Source of the DNA: an uncultured Christensenellaceae bacterium
Lineage (GTDB): Bacteria > Bacillota > Clostridia > Christensenellales > Christensenellaceae
Assembly: GCA_934373295.1 (NCBI GenBank)
Contig: CAKROK010000019.1
Location: forward strand, 1 to 35,804
DNA length: 35,804 bases
Direction of reading: 5' to 3'
The notes beneath the pieces were generated by a model. It searched no databases and was not told the DNA's origin. It saw only the letters and a list, made by a program, of their open reading frames with translations. A program made the position numbers and the translations under genes. Shown piece by piece: positions 7,688 through 13,597 of the stretch (positions are counted from its first letter, which is position 1; each line of letters begins with the position of its first letter).

Positions 7688-8335
7688 TCACATTTTGGGC
7701 GGCAGTGCGGCATTTTTTGATCTCATGCAGAACAGGTGAATGCCCAGCGCGGCATTAAACCCCGTCGCCGCAAACACGCTGAAGCGTTCCACAATCCCGA
7801 AGTATTCGGCGGGTACAATTTTCATGCCCATTGCGCCGACGAGCATCATGCCGAGCGCAACGCCCGCACATACGCCGTAAGAACGGCAATCCCTGCTTTT
7901 GGCGCCGGCAATTATAATAACGGTCAGCGATACGATGGACAGCAGCACCACCAAAGCGGTGATGACCATATGCATCACATCCTGAAACGCTCCCGCATAG
8001 CCGCTGTCACTCAGCGGGAACATCCGATAGCCCACGGCGGATATCCATTCCATCACGGCGAACATATATATCCCCAAACGAAGCAGCCTGGTTTTCCGTC
8101 CCCGGATACCGATGCATACGACAGTTGCACAAGTGACCTCACACACATTGTAAAGTGCGCTGAGCTGATTCCATAGCGCCAGCGACGGCGCATTGGCGGC
8201 GGAAAGATCGCTTACCGCCTGCGCCATCCAGTTATAGCCGGGATATGCAAGCGGCGCAAGCACCACCGCCGCCGTGTACGAAAGAAAGCTGACAACGCCC
8301 AACAGGCCCAGCTTTTGTATAAGAGATTTTTTCAT
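7688..8335 (-). CDS. DUF998 integral membrane protein
   Basis: The 215-residue protein has about six transmembrane segments. The first begins LGLLGVVSFLSYTAAVVLAPLAYPGYNWMAQAVSDLS; the PGY-W-x-QAVSDLSA stretch is the hallmark of DUF998. Later segments include TCATVVCIGIRG, YMFAVMEWISAVGYRMFPLS and HMVITALVVLLSIVSLTVII. AGGAGG directly precedes the ATG and follows the T-run of the terminator behind KTR copy 2. It is the first gene after that terminator. No enzymatic residues are evident. Confidence 0.88.
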   Translation of the reverse strand: MKKSLIQKLGLLGVVSFLSYTAAVVLAPLAYPGYNWMAQAVSDLSAANAPSLALWNQLSALYNVCEVTCATVVCIGIRGRKTRLLRLGIYMFAVMEWISAVGYRMFPLSDSGYAGAFQDVMHMVITALVVLLSIVSLTVIIIAGAKSRDCRSYGVCAGVALGMMLVGAMGMKIVPAEYFGIVERFSVFAATGFNAALGIHLFCMRSKNAALPPKM

Positions 8336-8348
8336 GATTTTCCTCCTG

Positions 8349-8396
8349 AAAAAAGGCGCAGTACTCGACCGGCGAAATAGCGGTCAGCACTGCGTC
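8349..8396 (-). terminator. intrinsic terminator overlapping the 3' end of KTR gene 2
   Basis: On the minus strand, GACGCAGTGCTGACCG pairs with CGGTCGAGTACTGCGCC across a short loop, followed by six T. The 5' arm contains the last codons and stop of the KTR gene, so the coding tail and the hairpin are the same DNA. Confidence 0.85.
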
Positions 8397-8575
8397 TTTG
8401 CGTCTGGCTGATTGATGATTTCTATGCTAAAATTCCGCGCATTGATGATGCGCTCCTGTTTACATTTCGGGCAAAACAAGGGGAAGTCCCTCAGCACCGT
8501 CTTTCGCAGCAGCCTCAGCCGCGTTTTTGCGCCGCAGATGGGGCAAAGGACCCATTTTTCATCCATCTCACTCAT
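8384..8575 (-). CDS. Cys-rich KTR-domain zinc-ribbon protein (copy 2, complete)
   Basis: This 63-residue product appears to be the intact form: KWVLCPICGAKTRLRLLRKT, then DFPLFCPKCKQERIINARNF and a tail ending NQPDAKTQC. Two CPxC knuckles would bind one zinc ion. The ATG overlaps the TetR stop as ATGA (8572-8575), so it is translationally coupled to the regulator. The C-terminal PDAKTQC codons form the 5' arm of the terminator at 8349-8396. Small size and fixed linkage to TetR genes suggest an accessory role with the regulator, but no biochemical function is known to me. Confidence 0.9.
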   Translation of the reverse strand: MSEMDEKWVLCPICGAKTRLRLLRKTVLRDFPLFCPKCKQERIINARNFSIEIINQPDAKTQC

Positions 8576-9219
8576 TTTTCTTCACCTCTCTGCGAACGAC
8601 CTCCATGAACCATGCGAAAAAAGAGCCGCACATGGTTTTGAAGCTTGTCCAAACACTCGTCTTCCCTTTGCGGCTGGCGGTCACAAACGCCGATGAGTGT
8701 AATGACCGGCGCGACATACATCATCGCCAGCGCATACGGATCCTCTGCGCAGATTTCTCCGCAGGCTATCAGTGCGCTGAAAATATCGGCGTGATAGCTC
8801 ACTATGCGCTCCACATACCGCTTTGAATAGAGCGCCGCAAGCTCCGGCGAGCGGAATTGCTCAATGGTCATCATTCGGCGAAACCGACTGATCGTATCGT
8901 TGTGCAGAGAATACTCAAAGATCTGCCGCACCTTTTCAAACAGCGCATTTTCCGTGATCTCCATAAATATCGGAATATCTCTTTGCACATTCTGAACATG
9001 AATATCGATCTTATCAGTATCTTCCTCATACTGCGCCGCCGTGGATTCCACAATAGCATCGAAGATCGCCTGCTTGCTTGGAAAGTGATTGTATAGCGAG
9101 GGCGCTTTAATGCCCACCGCTTTTGCGATCTCGCCCACGCTGACGGAATCATACCCCTGCGCAGAAAACAGCTCCAATGCTTTATTCAAAATCCTCTGCC
9201 TGGTATCCTCCTGTTTCAC
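8572..9219 (-). CDS. TetR/AcrR-family repressor (unit 2)
   Basis: The 215-residue protein begins at a GTG behind GAGGTG. Its N-terminal HTH is typical: RQRILNKALELFSAQGYDSVSVGEIAKAVGIKAPSLYNHFPSKQAIFDAIV. The C-terminal domain contains SRFRRMMTIEQFRSPELAALYSKRYVERI, a stretch closely matched in the unit-3 regulator (FRKMLTLEQYRDPKLAQLYRDY), so the two are paralogues; the unit-1 TetR is more distant. Upstream are a near-consensus promoter and a TAACTAAC/GTTAGTTA palindrome, pointing to autoregulation. Confidence 0.93.
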   Translation of the reverse strand: MKQEDTRQRILNKALELFSAQGYDSVSVGEIAKAVGIKAPSLYNHFPSKQAIFDAIVESTAAQYEEDTDKIDIHVQNVQRDIPIFMEITENALFEKVRQIFEYSLHNDTISRFRRMMTIEQFRSPELAALYSKRYVERIVSYHADIFSALIACGEICAEDPYALAMMYVAPVITLIGVCDRQPQREDECLDKLQNHVRLFFRMVHGGRSQRGEEK

Positions 9220-9232
9220 ATCCGCACCTCAC

Positions 9233-9252
9233 TAACTAACATTCGTTAGTTA
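9233..9252. promoter_or_regulatory. TetR operator candidate, unit 2
   Basis: A perfect inverted repeat has 8-bp arms, TAACTAAC (9233-9240) and GTTAGTTA (9245-9252), around ATTC. It begins one base after the -10 hexamer in the direction of transcription and ends 13 bases before the GTG start, as expected for an autorepressing TetR site. Confidence 0.75.
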
Positions 9253-9253
9253 T

Positions 9254-9281
9254 ATTATAATAGCTTTTTTTGAAATGTCAA
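9254..9281 (-). promoter_or_regulatory. promoter of the unit-2 TetR gene
   Basis: Read on the minus strand, TTGACA (9281-9276) and TATAAT (9259-9254) are separated by 16 bases. Both hexamers are perfect and the palindrome follows directly. Confidence 0.82.
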
Positions 9282-9316
9282 GCAGAATAATCGACAGAAA
9301 TATTTATATTCCTCCT

Positions 9317-9928
9317 TCAAAAGATGTATGGAAACAGCCTGTATGTGCCGTGCATGTATTCTGTATATTCCCTGCCGAATTGTGCTTTCAGCGCCTTTTC
9401 CTCCACTCGTATCCTTATACCGTAGCAAATCATGCAGCAGAAAAAGACAAGGCAAACAGCGGCAATATTTCTAAACGCCAGAGCAACGCCCAGCAAGCTA
9501 AGTATGCTCCCCGAATACGCCGGATGACGAACCGTATGATATGGACCGGATGTGATCAAATGCTGCCCTGCCGCCGTCTGTACATGAAGTGTAAAGGCTC
9601 TTTTCAAGATCAACACGGCACTGATACGAATCACAATCCCCGCCGCAACAAAAACAGTTCCAATATCCGAAACGAACGGAGAAAAAACCAACCGCCGAAG
9701 CGGCGCCGGCGCAGCTTGACTGACGGAGCAGACGCTGACAAACAGGCAAACGGCAAAGTTGCCATACAGCAGCCACTTTGTTCCGCAGTCGTGCTTTGCG
9801 GCATGTTTGCCGCGATTGCGCTGCATCGTATAAAAGAAAATAAACAGCTCTGAAAGCAGCAGACACACAAATACGGCATGAAAAGCATAATACTCCCACA
9901 GGCAGCGAAATTTAGTCGGATCACCCAC
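9317..9928 (-). CDS. ICMT/PEMT-like membrane methyltransferase
   Basis: The product of about 203 residues has several hydrophobic segments (FHAVFVCLLLSELFIFFY, LLYGNFAVCLFVSVC, GTVFVAAGIVIRISAVLIL, NIAAVCLVFFCCMICYGI). It also has the conserved C-terminal block of isoprenylcysteine carboxyl methyltransferase relatives: LITSGPYHTVRHPAYSG, then RIRVEEKALKAQFGREY. These residues bind S-adenosylmethionine in the family; the bacterial acceptor is unknown. The start is uncertain: I prefer the GTG at 9928 behind GGGGTGAG, but an in-frame GTG at 9937 is possible. It lies 16 bases after the AbrB-like gene and closes unit 3. Confidence 0.85.
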   Translation of the reverse strand: MGDPTKFRCLWEYYAFHAVFVCLLLSELFIFFYTMQRNRGKHAAKHDCGTKWLLYGNFAVCLFVSVCSVSQAAPAPLRRLVFSPFVSDIGTVFVAAGIVIRISAVLILKRAFTLHVQTAAGQHLITSGPYHTVRHPAYSGSILSLLGVALAFRNIAAVCLVFFCCMICYGIRIRVEEKALKAQFGREYTEYMHGTYRLFPYIF

Positions 9929-9944
9929 AGCTCTCACCCCTTTC

Positions 9945-10412
9945 TCAAAACATAGGAATTATCCCGTCAAAATGCGCCCTTTTTTCTAAAAGCGGCCCTT
10001 TTGCCCCCATGGTAAAGGCAATGTCGCTGCTGCGTATGCAGAGCAGCCGTATTTCCGGCTCCAGATGCAAAAATGCCATCATTTCATCCGTCAGCCTGAT
10101 CTCGCCCGCCGCTGAGACAGCGGTCCAGCAGTACGCGCGCCCCTTATAAGGAACAAAAGTACCGTCAGGGACTTCATAATGCAAAAGTTCCGGTGTTTCG
10201 GTCAGGATATGCCCCAGCTTTGACGGCAGGAGCAGCCCCTGCCGCGTCACGCAGAAGCCACCCGTAATTTTGCTTCCGGTAAAAAGATAGACCTTCCCTT
10301 CCGAAGCAATATGGTATTCGTCCGCGGCCTGCGGCGGCAGCTGCACCCGTCCATCGGAGTGTATCACCGATTCTCCGAAAATAAATTTTCCGCCTTTATT
10401 CATTTGCGGCAT
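9945..10412 (-). CDS. hypothetical protein with two AbrB-like segments
   Basis: The start is the ATG at 10412, preceded by AAGGAAGTG. The 155-residue protein has two similar segments. ESVIHSDGRVQLPPQAADEY (about residues 14-33) is followed by a strand pair ending VYLFTGS. AVSAAGEIRLTDEMMAFLHL (about 99-118) is followed by EIRLLCIRS. Each resembles the swapped-hairpin half of AbrB/MazE-type DNA-binding domains (x-G-R-[IV]-x-[LI]-P-x-x-x-x-x-x followed by a short strand pair). If so, one chain would contain a complete barrel, making it a possible transcription factor. The similarity is by eye and weak in the second half, so I call it hypothetical. A 26-residue reading frame lies immediately upstream. 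Confidence 0.7.
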   Translation of the reverse strand: MPQMNKGGKFIFGESVIHSDGRVQLPPQAADEYHIASEGKVYLFTGSKITGGFCVTRQGLLLPSKLGHILTETPELLHYEVPDGTFVPYKGRAYCWTAVSAAGEIRLTDEMMAFLHLEPEIRLLCIRSSDIAFTMGAKGPLLEKRAHFDGIIPMF

Positions 10413-10432
10413 AAAATCACTTCCTTTTCGCT

Positions 10433-10513
10433 TTAGAGAATTATCCGTGCGATTTCCATCGCCACGATCTCCAGCACCGCCGCAGTCAACACGTCCCCAA
10501 AATAGAGCTTCAT
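10433..10513 (-). CDS. 26-residue hydrophobic peptide, possible small gene
   Basis: An ATG at 10513 overlaps the stop of the zinc-ribbon gene as ATGA and opens a 26-codon frame ending in TAA at 10433. The peptide begins MKLYFGDVLTAAVLE and ends ARIIL, with a largely hydrophobic, helix-prone middle containing two acidic residues. An AGGAAGAGAGGG stretch lies upstream. The ATGA coupling matches the layout of the TetR-KTR pairs. It may be a genuine micropeptide or a leader that only couples translation to the AbrB-like gene 20 bases downstream. No homologue is recognised. Confidence 0.4.
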   Translation of the reverse strand: MKLYFGDVLTAAVLEIVAMEIARIIL

Positions 10514-10746
10514 ATTTCCCTCTCTTCCTGCGCATATTGAATGATGATTATTCCGCATGTCCCGCAGCAGCGGGCAGGAATGCTCGTTCTGCCGCCGATT
10601 TTCAGCCCTGTCAGCTTCACAAAGCCGTCTTTGTTTTTGGCATTTTCAAACGCACCCGGCACTTCCTTCGCAAAGCTGAATGCACCGTCCTTGCTGCCAA
10701 ATAAATAGCCCTTTTTCATTTCTTTTCCGCATTTCGGACACACCAT
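10510..10746 (-). CDS. DUF6487-type zinc-ribbon protein
   Basis: The 78-residue protein begins MVCPKCGKEMKKGYLFGSKD, with the first Cys pair and the M-x-x-G-Y-L motif. It ends with ARCCGTCGIIIIQY, the second Cys pair and a hydrophobic strand. This two-knuckle layout, with a central GFVKLTGLKIGGRTSIPA loop, fits the small DUF6487 family found widely in Clostridia. A GGGGGG ribosome site precedes the ATG. Function unknown; a structural zinc site is likely. It follows the flavodoxin-like gene by 19 bases in unit 3. Confidence 0.82.
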   Translation of the reverse strand: MVCPKCGKEMKKGYLFGSKDGAFSFAKEVPGAFENAKNKDGFVKLTGLKIGGRTSIPARCCGTCGIIIIQYAQEEREI

Positions 10747-10765
10747 GACAGATTCCCCCCAATTC

Positions 10766-11272
10766 TTATTGCCGCGCGCTGCACCAATCGAGCACGGCGC
10801 TTAAATTCTCTATTTTTACCCGTTCTCCGCCATGGAGCATCATGTCCAGCATGTCGTCCTCCTCCGGCGTGCGGTCTGTCTTTGCGGCAAGGCTCTTGCC
10901 CACCGTTTTGACCATGATCTCCATCATGAGGCGATAAATGCCATGCAGCTTTTTCACATCAAAGTTCCCTTGCAGTGTAAACAGCGGAATACTCGCCGGA
11001 ACAGCCGCCTTTTTGCGCACGCTTTCTGTTTGCGTTCCGGTTTGTCCCATGCCGACAGCGCAAACCGCTCTTACACGATAGCGCTTGGCGGCATCGGCAT
11101 AGCCCTTTATGCTGCCCGCCGTGATCCATCCGAGGTAAATGACCTCTGCTCCGGTCGGGATGACATTTTTCGCCCGAGTAAGCGAGCACATGGGAAGTCC
11201 GGTTTTTTGCGCCAACAGCTTGGCATATTGCTCTGTGCTGCCGGTATTTGTGGTGTAAATTATTGCGTTCAT
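10766..11272 (-). CDS. flavodoxin-like protein
   Basis: The 168-residue protein opens with MNAIIYTTNTGSTEQYAKLL, the phosphate-binding T-x-T-G-S-T loop that holds FMN in flavodoxins. VIYLGWITAGSIKGYADAAK and VRAVCAVGMGQTGTQTESVR then match the second and third loops of the fold. The C-terminal part (LHGIYRLMMEIMVKTVG, RTPEEDDMLDMML) is typical of the flavodoxin domain found in small Clostridial proteins related to protoporphyrinogen-oxidase-type flavodoxins. Its electron-transfer partner is unknown. It is the first gene after the terminator behind the shortened KTR gene. Confidence 0.9.
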   Translation of the reverse strand: MNAIIYTTNTGSTEQYAKLLAQKTGLPMCSLTRAKNVIPTGAEVIYLGWITAGSIKGYADAAKRYRVRAVCAVGMGQTGTQTESVRKKAAVPASIPLFTLQGNFDVKKLHGIYRLMMEIMVKTVGKSLAAKTDRTPEEDDMLDMMLHGGERVKIENLSAVLDWCSARQ

Positions 11273-11285
11273 AATATCCTCTTTT

Positions 11286-11334
11286 CAAAAAATAAGGCGC
11301 AGCGTACGATCGGCTTTGCGATCAGCACTGCGTC
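11286..11334 (-). terminator. intrinsic terminator overlapping the 3' end of KTR gene 3
   Basis: On the minus strand, GACGCAGTGCTGATCG pairs with CGATCGTACGCTGCGCC around a small loop, followed by TTATTTTTT. The arm contains the last codons and stop of the KTR gene, as in copy 2. Confidence 0.82.
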
Positions 11335-11444
11335 TTAGCGTCTGGCTGCCTGGTTTCAATGATAAAATGCTTGGCGTCGATAATGCTTTCGCGCTTGCAT
11401 TCGGGGCATAATACCCACTGTTTTTCTTCTATGATTTCTTTCAT
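11322..11444 (-). CDS. Cys-rich KTR protein remnant (copy 3, 40 residues, internal deletion)
   Basis: A 40-codon frame starts at 11444, overlapping the TetR stop as ATGA. It reads MKEIIEEKQWVLCPECKRES, then IIDAKHF and a tail ending RQPDAKTQC. Compared with the 63-residue copy at 8384-8575, the N-terminal WVLCP joins directly to the second knuckle. The intervening block of about 24 residues, including the G-K-T-R motif, is absent, leaving one CPxC. The frame is intact and both the coupling and the terminator arm are kept. It is either a decayed gene kept for the terminator or a minimal functional form. Confidence 0.75.
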   Translation of the reverse strand: MKEIIEEKQWVLCPECKRESIIDAKHFIIETRQPDAKTQC

Positions 11445-12070
11445 AATTTTGTTCCCGATTTTTTGTAGTCACATTCGATTTTCGCAATAAAGCGGTCAAT
11501 GTGGTCGCTCAGCATCGGCGCAATGCTTTCTTTTTCGTCCGCTCCGTCGTAAACGCTGTAAAGCAGGAACATCGGCCCGTAAAACTCCAGCGCCAGCTGC
11601 ATAGCTGTCTCATCAGAATCCGTCAGCTTTCGAAAAATCGCCGCCATATACTCGGTTGGACCAATCGCAAGATAATCGCGATAAAGCTGCGCGAGCTTTG
11701 GATCACGGTATTGCTCCAGCGTCAGCATCTTCCGAAAATTTGATGAAAAATGCCCTTTCGTCCAATGGTCAAACTGCGCCATGCCGTATGCGCGAATCTT
11801 TTGGATAGGCGTGTGCAGATACGCTTCCGCAAAGCCGTCCGGCGACGTTTCCGGCATTTCATATTCCTCGGCGCGCTCATAATCCATTTTGTTCATCCGC
11901 TCCACAATGCTGTCAAGTATCTCCTGCTTGCTCGAATAGTGCTTATACAAAGCGCCTTTGGTTATTCCCAATTCTTTGGCAATATCGCTCATAGAAGTTC
12001 CTAAATATCCGTTCTGCGCAAATAGTTCAAGCGCAGTTTCCAATATGCGCTCCTTTGTATCTCCAGCCAT
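11441..12070 (-). CDS. TetR/AcrR-family repressor (unit 3)
   Basis: The 209-residue protein has the N-terminal HTH KERILETALELFAQNGYLGTSMSDIAKELGITKGALYKHYSSKQEILDSIV. Its C-terminal domain includes FRKMLTLEQYRDPKLAQLYRDY, shared with the unit-2 regulator. GGAGCGAG precedes the ATG. Its promoter spacer contains one GTAACCG/CGGTCAC palindrome, and a second copy lies just downstream of the -10, so tight autorepression is likely. The KTR remnant overlaps its stop. The RHS locus lies immediately upstream in the same orientation. Confidence 0.93.
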   Translation of the reverse strand: MAGDTKERILETALELFAQNGYLGTSMSDIAKELGITKGALYKHYSSKQEILDSIVERMNKMDYERAEEYEMPETSPDGFAEAYLHTPIQKIRAYGMAQFDHWTKGHFSSNFRKMLTLEQYRDPKLAQLYRDYLAIGPTEYMAAIFRKLTDSDETAMQLALEFYGPMFLLYSVYDGADEKESIAPMLSDHIDRFIAKIECDYKKSGTKL

Positions 12071-12091
12071 GCTCTCGCTCCTAAATCATAA

Positions 12092-12107
12092 GTAACCGTT
12101 CGGTCAC
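12092..12107. promoter_or_regulatory. TetR operator candidate, unit 3, proximal copy
   Basis: GTAACCGTTCGGTCAC is a 16-bp inverted repeat, with one mismatched base pair in the GTnACCG arms. It lies between the -10 element and the TetR start codon. Confidence 0.75.
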
Positions 12108-12111
12108 CATT

Positions 12112-12140
12112 ATTATAGTAACCGCTCGGTCACTTGTCAA
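12112..12140 (-). promoter_or_regulatory. promoter of the unit-3 TetR gene
   Basis: Read on the minus strand, TTGACA (12140-12135) and TATAAT (12117-12112) are separated by 17 bases. All 12 hexamer positions match consensus. The spacer contains the distal operator copy. Confidence 0.88.
12118..12133. promoter_or_regulatory. TetR operator candidate, unit 3, distal copy within promoter spacer
   Basis: GTAACCGCTCGGTCAC repeats the proximal operator with one base changed in its centre. The two centres are 26 bp apart. It lies within the spacer between the -35 and -10 hexamers, where a bound dimer would exclude RNA polymerase. Confidence 0.78.
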
Positions 12141-12198
12141 GAGCTTTTTTATTTTTTCAAAAATTGTCGAAACAATCGAAGAGACGCCCGCAGCCAGC

Positions 12199-12227
12199 TT
12201 GCTGCGCCTCGTCCGGTGCTTGGAAGC
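12199..12227 (-). repeat. 29-bp vestige of RHS core
   Basis: These 29 bases match 18767-18795 in the RHS gene at 28 positions (there encoding F-Q-A-P-D-E-A-Q-Q). The match starts 4 bases downstream of the stop of the lipoprotein gene at 12232-13596 and ends abruptly. It is too long to be chance and marks the distal cassette boundary. Confidence 0.8.
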
Positions 12228-12231
12228 ATCA

Positions 12232-13596
12232 TCATTCTCGCCTATACTCGTCCATTTCCGCAGAATCAAGAGGAATATCATTTTTTATGATATTCCGCGT
12301 TTTAAGCTCTATTTTACACGCAAGCCTCCGACCGACATTGCCGTTTAAGCAAGTCTCATAGATAAACAGATAATTGCCGGATACATCCGCCGCGAAATCT
12401 TTAAGTTCTGCGTCAAAAATCCGGCTGCGGCTTTTGTCGCCAAGCTGCGTTTCATAAATCCCGAAATCGTCCGCGGAATACACCGCACCGTCATAAACGC
12501 ATAATACGCTCTCGCCCTTTTCGCACTCATATATCAATTCGCTTTCGCGCTGTGCAAATGAAATTTTATACAGCTTTTCTCCCAAAATCTCCGGCTCTTT
12601 GTCCTTTATCTCCCTTTGATTTTGGATAACGGCGTATAAATCACCGCCCGATTTAACTATCCCCGTGATCTCGTCTCGTTCATCCGTTCCGGATATCGAA
12701 AACGCCCCGAAATATGCGCTAAATTCCCTTTCGAACGCGAGAATTTTAATACTGCCGATTTGTGAGTTACTGTAGGCGTAGTAGACCGCCTTTTCATCCG
12801 AATATACGGTCATCAGCGTCTCATATGCCGCAGTGGATTTCCGCGTCAAGAGGACCTCGCCACTTTCATCCGCAAACGATGGCGAAAAGAGCGTGGTCCC
12901 ATCTCCGTTTATGGAAATCGCTTCGAGTTTCCCGTAAAAACTGCGGTATATCGTGAGTTTCCTCTTCAGCATCTCCTCCTTTTCCTCATCCGAAAGAACG
13001 CCGCTCAAATCATCATGCGAGAATATGTCATTAAAAGAGATCTCCGCCTTCTGCATTTTTTCCGCTTCCCTTAAATCGACTTCTTGTCTCTTTGTCAAAT
13101 CGTATATTTTTTCATTATCATAAATACCCTTGTTATATAAGACAACCGCCGTATTATCCGATGAAACGCAAAAGTCATATACATCCGCCTCATCATCCAC
13201 GAAATCCGCAGGCAACGGCGCGGATATATCGGGGGATTTTACGTAAAGAGTATGCGTAGGCACCTCTGTTCCCGGATACATCGTGCGGTTGTTCATGTCA
13301 AAAAGCCCGACAAACATAAGCGTTCCGTCGTTTAAAATGCATAGCGAGGTTATATCGGGATTATACACCTCCGCCCTGATATCCAAGCCGTCCTCCTTCA
13401 TGCTGTATATTCCGCTTGCGCCCAGCTCATTTGAAACGTAGTATATCCGTCCGTCGTGATATGCGGCGGCCATACCCTTTCCCGAAAAATCATTTTGCTT
13501 ATAGCAGACCTCCGCTCCTCCCGTCCTTAAAGAGCACGCGCATATACAAATAATTGTTATTAATATACATGTCGCTGCGGCAAAAAGTCTCCTCAC
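12232..13596 (-). CDS. large putative lipoprotein, beta-propeller-like, in the toxin locus
   Basis: I place the start at the GTG at 13596, eight bases after GGAGG and one base after the stop of the lipoprotein gene upstream. The product of about 454 residues starts with a hydrophobic export signal (LFAAATCILITIICICACS) ending in a possible lipobox Cys. Repeated strand motifs follow that resemble propeller blades: AAAYHDGRIYYVSNELGASG, IYSMKEDGLDIRAEV, SVLCVYDGAVYSADDFG and FAADVSGNYLFIYETC. I do not recognise a named family. Position argues for membership of the third toxin-immunity cassette: it is nearly fused to the lipoprotein gene and is followed by a scrap of RHS core. It could be a second immunity protein or a co-opted surface protein. 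Confidence 0.8.
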   Translation of the reverse strand: MRRLFAAATCILITIICICACSLRTGGAEVCYKQNDFSGKGMAAAYHDGRIYYVSNELGASGIYSMKEDGLDIRAEVYNPDITSLCILNDGTLMFVGLFDMNNRTMYPGTEVPTHTLYVKSPDISAPLPADFVDDEADVYDFCVSSDNTAVVLYNKGIYDNEKIYDLTKRQEVDLREAEKMQKAEISFNDIFSHDDLSGVLSDEEKEEMLKRKLTIYRSFYGKLEAISINGDGTTLFSPSFADESGEVLLTRKSTAAYETLMTVYSDEKAVYYAYSNSQIGSIKILAFEREFSAYFGAFSISGTDERDEITGIVKSGGDLYAVIQNQREIKDKEPEILGEKLYKISFAQRESELIYECEKGESVLCVYDGAVYSADDFGIYETQLGDKSRSRIFDAELKDFAADVSGNYLFIYETCLNGNVGRRLACKIELKTRNIIKNDIPLDSAEMDEYRRE

Positions 13597-13597
13597 A

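Noticed and set aside
12159..12178. Terminator for the RHS locus (ATTGT-TTCG-ACAAT followed by T residues on the minus strand)
   Set aside because: The stem is only about five A/T-rich pairs, too weak to claim, although its position is right.
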